Part shown: positions 6,948 through 8,613 of the stretch, piece after piece
How positions within the stretch are numbered: position 1 is the first letter of the stretch
Layout: each line of letters opens with the position of its first letter
NCBI GenBank assembly: GCA_938044295.1
Contig: CALIRC010000022.1
Span: 1-8,613, forward strand
From: Minisyncoccota bacterium
Lineage (GTDB): Bacteria > Patescibacteriota > Minisyncoccia > Moranbacterales > GCA-2747515
Reading direction: 5' to 3'
Length of the DNA: 8,613 nt
Notes under the pieces: generated by a model
What the model saw: only the letters and a program-made list of their open reading frames with translations
Told to the model about the DNA's origin: nothing
The model's database searches: none
Program-made: the position numbers and the translations under genes

Positions 6948-7208
6948 TCACCCTTTTATAAGAGATAGTAGTTTTTCAAATAATACCCGATCTTTTTTGC
7001 TAACCTGCGCAATGAAATGCTTTAGCAAAAATGCCTCCGTGAATTTTTGCCTCAGTCCTGCAAAAGAACGTGATGCAGATAGGAGGGTCTCACTTGCCTT
7101 GATACAATCAACATCGTCCTTTGCAAGCTCTGATTTTACCGAAGCAAGCTGTCCCTCTATTCGACTGATATGGTTGAGGATTTTTTTCTTTTGATCTATT
7201 GTTTTCAT
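6948..7208 (-). CDS. CsoR/RcnR/FrmR-family (DUF156) transcriptional repressor
   Basis: 86 residues, all-helical small repressor of the family that senses copper, nickel, formaldehyde or sulfane sulfur. Family features seen are the basic N-terminus, the helix-1 signature ILNHISRIEGQLASVKSELAK, the conserved cysteine C35 in DDVDCIKASETLL, and a long second helix ending in FLLKHFIAQV. The usual second and third ligand positions lie 25 and 29 residues after that cysteine (His and Cys in copper-sensing CsoR; Cys at the latter in persulfide-sensing CstR). Here they are F60 and H64. So neither the Cu(I) Cys-His-Cys set nor the CstR two-cysteine pair is complete, and the inducer cannot be named from motifs. 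First gene of the operon with the YgaP-like rhodanese, which favours a sulfur or thiol-stress role. The promoter upstream carries a family-type operator, so it probably represses itself. ATG is taken as start because the promoter and leaderless geometry point to it. Confidence 0.92.
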   Translation of the reverse strand: MKTIDQKKKILNHISRIEGQLASVKSELAKDDVDCIKASETLLSASRSFAGLRQKFTEAFLLKHFIAQVSKKDRVLFEKLLSLIKG

Positions 7209-7214
7209 GTCATT

Positions 7215-7242
7215 ATTATATAGGGTACCCCCTATATGTCAA
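7215..7242 (-). promoter_or_regulatory. Consensus promoter of the repressor-rhodanese operon, predicted leaderless
   Basis: Minus strand: TTGACA (7242-7237), a 16-base spacer, then TATAAT (7220-7215); both hexamers match the sigma-70 consensus perfectly. Six bases (AATGAC) separate the -10 from the ATG at 7208-7206, so the usual start distance puts +1 on the A of the ATG. The mRNA would have no 5' leader and no Shine-Dalgarno is possible. A consensus promoter this strong needs repression, matching the operator inside it. Confidence 0.85.
7218..7237. promoter_or_regulatory. Probable operator of the CsoR-family repressor
   Basis: Perfect 8-bp inverted repeat ATATAGGG and CCCTATAT around the 4-base centre TACC (plus strand), giving a G/C run of five flanked by TA-rich arms. 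This is the general form of CsoR/FrmR/CstR-family operators (G/C tract bracketed by ATA/TAT). It fills the spacer between -35 and -10 and overlaps the edges of both hexamers, so binding would block polymerase. Confidence 0.82.
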
Positions 7243-7350
7243 TATCTAAACAAGACATCCCTAGAGATAGATTTTTGCATCCCCCTTTAATTCTCTTAAA
7301 AAACCCTGATATAATAATTGGTACAATTTTTTTGTAGCTAAAAGTACGAA

Positions 7351-7380
7351 ACCACCCAAGTGAGTGATCTCGTGGGTGGT
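7351..7380 (-). terminator. Hairpin terminator downstream of the 181-residue gene
   Basis: ACCACCCA (7351-7358) pairs perfectly with TGGGTGGT (7373-7380) around a 14-base loop. It lies 12 bases past the stop codon of the minus-strand gene at 7393. On that strand the stem is followed by TTTCGTACTTTT, an interrupted T-tract. On the plus strand it is followed by AATTTTTC, so it could work in either direction, but no plus-strand gene precedes it. Confidence 0.6.
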
Positions 7381-7392
7381 AATTTTTCTTTC

Positions 7393-7938
7393 TTAATTGA
7401 CTAGCGAAGTCTGAATGGCAATTTTTGACAGAGACATATCATCTTGCAAAATCTGCCACATTATTTTTCCGTGTTCTTCCTTTAATCGATCATACAACGG
7501 AAACGGTGTATCGACTGGCAACACTGGTAGATTCTGAGATTCCTCATCGCTATTATAAATTGTTTGAGCACCCTTTTCTATTTTATCAAGCGCCCATTCA
7601 TCATCCTTAATCTGCTTATACTTCAAGTTAAGGAAAACCTTACTATTTGGAGAGATATCTACTCCTGTAAAAAATTTTTTTCCTCTGTTTCTAGGGTTCA
7701 CAATTTCCATCGTGACTTCTATCCCGGTGAAAAGCCCGTCAGTATAATCCACAATAATTTTCACATTATTGTAAAGCTCAAGATCTCCTCGCTCTACACT
7801 TTGTTTCGAAAGAGTTTGCTCTGCCCACTTACGAAATACATACTCATAGATCCATCGGTGCTCCTGATGTGAAAAAAAGAGCTGTATTAACTTCACGTTA
7901 TTCTCGAGATGCAATACTGACTTGTATTCAATGTTCAC
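7393..7938 (-). CDS. Hypothetical protein, 181 residues
   Basis: I do not recognise this protein. It is probably a real gene: 181 codons, a GTG start at 7938 with AGGAG nine bases upstream, an upstream TATAAT (7983-7978) that could be a -10 element, and a hairpin terminator just past the TAA stop. The product looks soluble, with no signal peptide, no membrane helix and no cysteine. The N-terminal third is aromatic-rich and probably helical (WIYEYVFRKWAEQ, about 29-41). The middle alternates like beta strands (VKIIVDYTDGLFTGIEVTMEIV, FFTGVDISPNSKVFLNLKYK split across about 59-108). A proline-rich linker (NLPVLPVDTPFPLYD, 136-150) leads to a C-terminal helix. The pattern NNVKIIVDYTDGLFTG could suit an immunity-type or small regulatory protein, but nothing supports naming a function. 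Its strand matches the neighbouring operon, but the intervening terminator and promoter show it is a separate unit. Confidence 0.78.
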   Translation of the reverse strand: MNIEYKSVLHLENNVKLIQLFFSHQEHRWIYEYVFRKWAEQTLSKQSVERGDLELYNNVKIIVDYTDGLFTGIEVTMEIVNPRNRGKKFFTGVDISPNSKVFLNLKYKQIKDDEWALDKIEKGAQTIYNSDEESQNLPVLPVDTPFPLYDRLKEEHGKIMWQILQDDMSLSKIAIQTSLVN

Positions 7939-8304
7939 TTTATCATTCTCCTATATGCATTTTTTGTAAAATATCACATTATACTAATTTTGTCTATATT
8001 TTTTATCCCTTATATTTTGAATTTTTTTGCATAAACAAGAAAATTTTCACAAAAGAATTTCCGCACAAGTATATGGCAACATTGAAAAAGATGTCATCCA
8101 TTTAGCCAATTGGCAGATCCAAATCCTCCTCCAACGGATCATTTTTATTTTCTAACTTCTTACCTTATCCAAATTCTTCCGCATGACAAAATTTTGAAAT
8201 GAAAGAGTGATTTTTTTTGAAATATTTAATCGTATTGTTGCTCTTTTAATCCCTTTCAAGAAAAAATCAGTGAATGGAAAGTGGCTTTATCATTTTAGAG
8301 TAAC
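7939..8304. other. AT-rich intergenic stretch with no supported gene
   Basis: Contains the ribosome site and a possible -10 (TATAAT, minus strand 7983-7978, no good -35) of the 181-residue gene. Otherwise it holds runs of A and T on both strands. A short minus-strand frame ending at 8102 reads KLENKNDPLEEDLDLPIG but has no start codon and is closed by TAA 21 codons upstream. It could be a relic or chance. Confidence 0.5.
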
Positions 8305-8328
8305 AAAAAACACCATTTTTGATGGTGT
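8305..8328 (-). terminator. Rho-independent terminator of the gene at the right edge
   Basis: ACACCAT (8310-8316) pairs with ATGGTGT (8322-8328) around a 5-base loop. On the minus strand the stem runs straight into a run of six T (plus-strand A 8305-8310, the first overlapping the stem). It lies downstream of the minus-strand reading frame that enters from the right edge. Confidence 0.75.
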
Positions 8329-8340
8329 GCTTTGTTGGTA

Positions 8341-8366
8341 GCCGATCACATCCTTGTGTGATCGGC
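8341..8366. repeat. Perfect 10-bp hairpin GCCGATCACA/TGTGATCGGC
   Basis: A perfect, GC-rich 10-bp stem with the 6-base loop TCCTTG. It has no T-tract on either side, so it is not a standard terminator by itself. It sits 12 bases from the terminator at 8310-8328 and overlaps the end of the extended minus-strand frame (TGA at 8346-8348). It may be an RNA 3'-end stabilising stem or a protein-binding palindrome. Confidence 0.5.
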
Positions 8367-8438
8367 ATAGGGTACATCAGAAAGCTGAACTATAAATTCT
8401 GACTCATTGCGTGCCCCTGCAATGGTATGTGACTGTCT

Positions 8439-8612
8439 CTAGCAATCCCATATTTTCACTAATCTAGCATTATAGAAGGTTTCTGCTTTGCTGAGCTTCC
8501 ATGGGGCATAAGGGGATACCTTTGCCTTTACACATTTCCCAGCTACTTTTTCACCAGAAAATGCTGCCCATTGGCGATCCTCTGTCGAAGATGTCATATA
8601 CGAACCATCCTC
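8439..8612 (-). CDS. 3' end of an unidentified gene running off the right edge
   Basis: A frame open from the window edge gives 57 residues ending KAETFYNARLVKIWDC before TAG at 8439-8441. The composition looks coding (W, C, G, mixed charge; less AT-rich than the flanking spacer), and a minus-strand terminator lies downstream, so a real gene end is likely. No domain is recognised from this fragment. After the TAG the same frame stays open for 30 further codons (from RQSHTIAGARNESEF to ADHTRM) to a TGA at 8346, which brings the end to within 20 bases of the terminator. Either the TAG is the true stop with a 110-base 3' UTR, or it is a nonsense mutation or error in a longer gene. Confidence 0.5.
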   Translation of the reverse strand, partial: EDGSYMTSSTEDRQWAAFSGEKVAGKCVKAKVSPYAPWKLSKAETFYNARLVKIWDC

Positions 8613-8613
8613 T

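Noticed and set aside
6838..7194. Plus-strand frame of 118 codons across the repressor and rhodanese genes
   Set aside because: Antisense shadow of two genes with clear family signatures.
7312..7390. Small plus-strand RNA from a TATAAT near 7311 ending at the ACCACCC/GGGTGGT hairpin
   Set aside because: No acceptable -35 at the right spacing, and the hairpin is better explained as the terminator of the minus-strand gene at 7393.
7869..8105. Plus-strand frame of 78 codons overlapping the start of the 181-residue gene
   Set aside because: Overlaps the start and ribosome site of a better-supported gene, and the product is a low-complexity aromatic/Ile-rich sequence typical of translated AT-rich spacer.
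8102..8220. Minus-strand relic reading KFCHAEEFG, stop, KLENKNDPLEEDLDLPIG
   Set aside because: No start codon, interrupted by TAA, AT-rich; too short to separate a decayed gene from chance.
1..8613. tRNA, rRNA genes and CRISPR arrays
   Set aside because: No cloverleaf with a GTTCGA-type arm and acceptor stem, no rRNA signature and no regularly spaced repeats were seen on either strand.

Overview
The window looks like a chromosomal piece from an AT-rich gammaproteobacterium. The main evidence is the truncated sigma factor at the left edge. Its core-binding and -10-recognition segments and its C-terminal tail (ending SQGHDLNTIFPD) read like RpoS rather than RpoD or RpoH. The standard bacterial code fits: a 1445-codon frame runs without any stop, including TGA, which argues against the TGA=Gly code of Gracilibacteria and Absconditabacteria. 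Genus cannot be read from the sequence. An intracellular or symbiotic gammaproteobacterium such as a Legionellales member is only a guess, based on base composition and the very large multidomain protein.

Left part (1-1525): the 3' portion of an rpoS-like gene (+) ends in a strong intrinsic terminator. Next comes a 123-bp, almost fully palindromic MITE-like element with 17-bp terminal inverted repeats and a perfect 5-bp target duplication (CTACT). A small minus-strand gene then converges on it. That gene is split by a one-base frameshift; restoring the frame gives a 116-residue protein starting MPLVLVTG, reminiscent of the tautomerase superfamily.

Centre (1526-5863): one gene on the minus strand encodes a 1445-residue protein. 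It carries two complete sets of GHKL (Bergerat-fold) ATPase motifs, a coiled-coil middle, and a C-terminal HExxH (HELVH) metalloprotease-like motif. The duplication extends past the ATPase core. I do not recognise this architecture, and it is the best candidate for an undescribed system here. It appears to be a stand-alone gene, with 544 bp of non-coding DNA upstream.

Right-centre (6408-7242): a compact two-gene operon on the minus strand. First is a CsoR/RcnR/FrmR-family repressor, then a YgaP-like membrane-anchored rhodanese. The promoter has consensus -35 (TTGACA) and -10 (TATAAT) hexamers, and its spacer is filled by a palindromic G/C-tract operator typical of this repressor family. The predicted transcription start falls on the A of the repressor ATG, suggesting a leaderless, autoregulated mRNA. 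The repressor keeps the first Cys but has Phe and His at the other two usual ligand positions. The likely job is sensing and handling sulfane sulfur or a related thiol or metal stress.

Right end (7351-8613): a 181-residue protein of unknown function (minus strand, GTG start) with a downstream hairpin terminator, then about 370 bp of AT-rich non-coding DNA. Last come two hairpins (one a good minus-strand terminator) and the 3' end of a minus-strand gene that runs off the window. That reading frame continues 30 more codons beyond an in-frame TAG, so the gene may be damaged or wrongly terminated.
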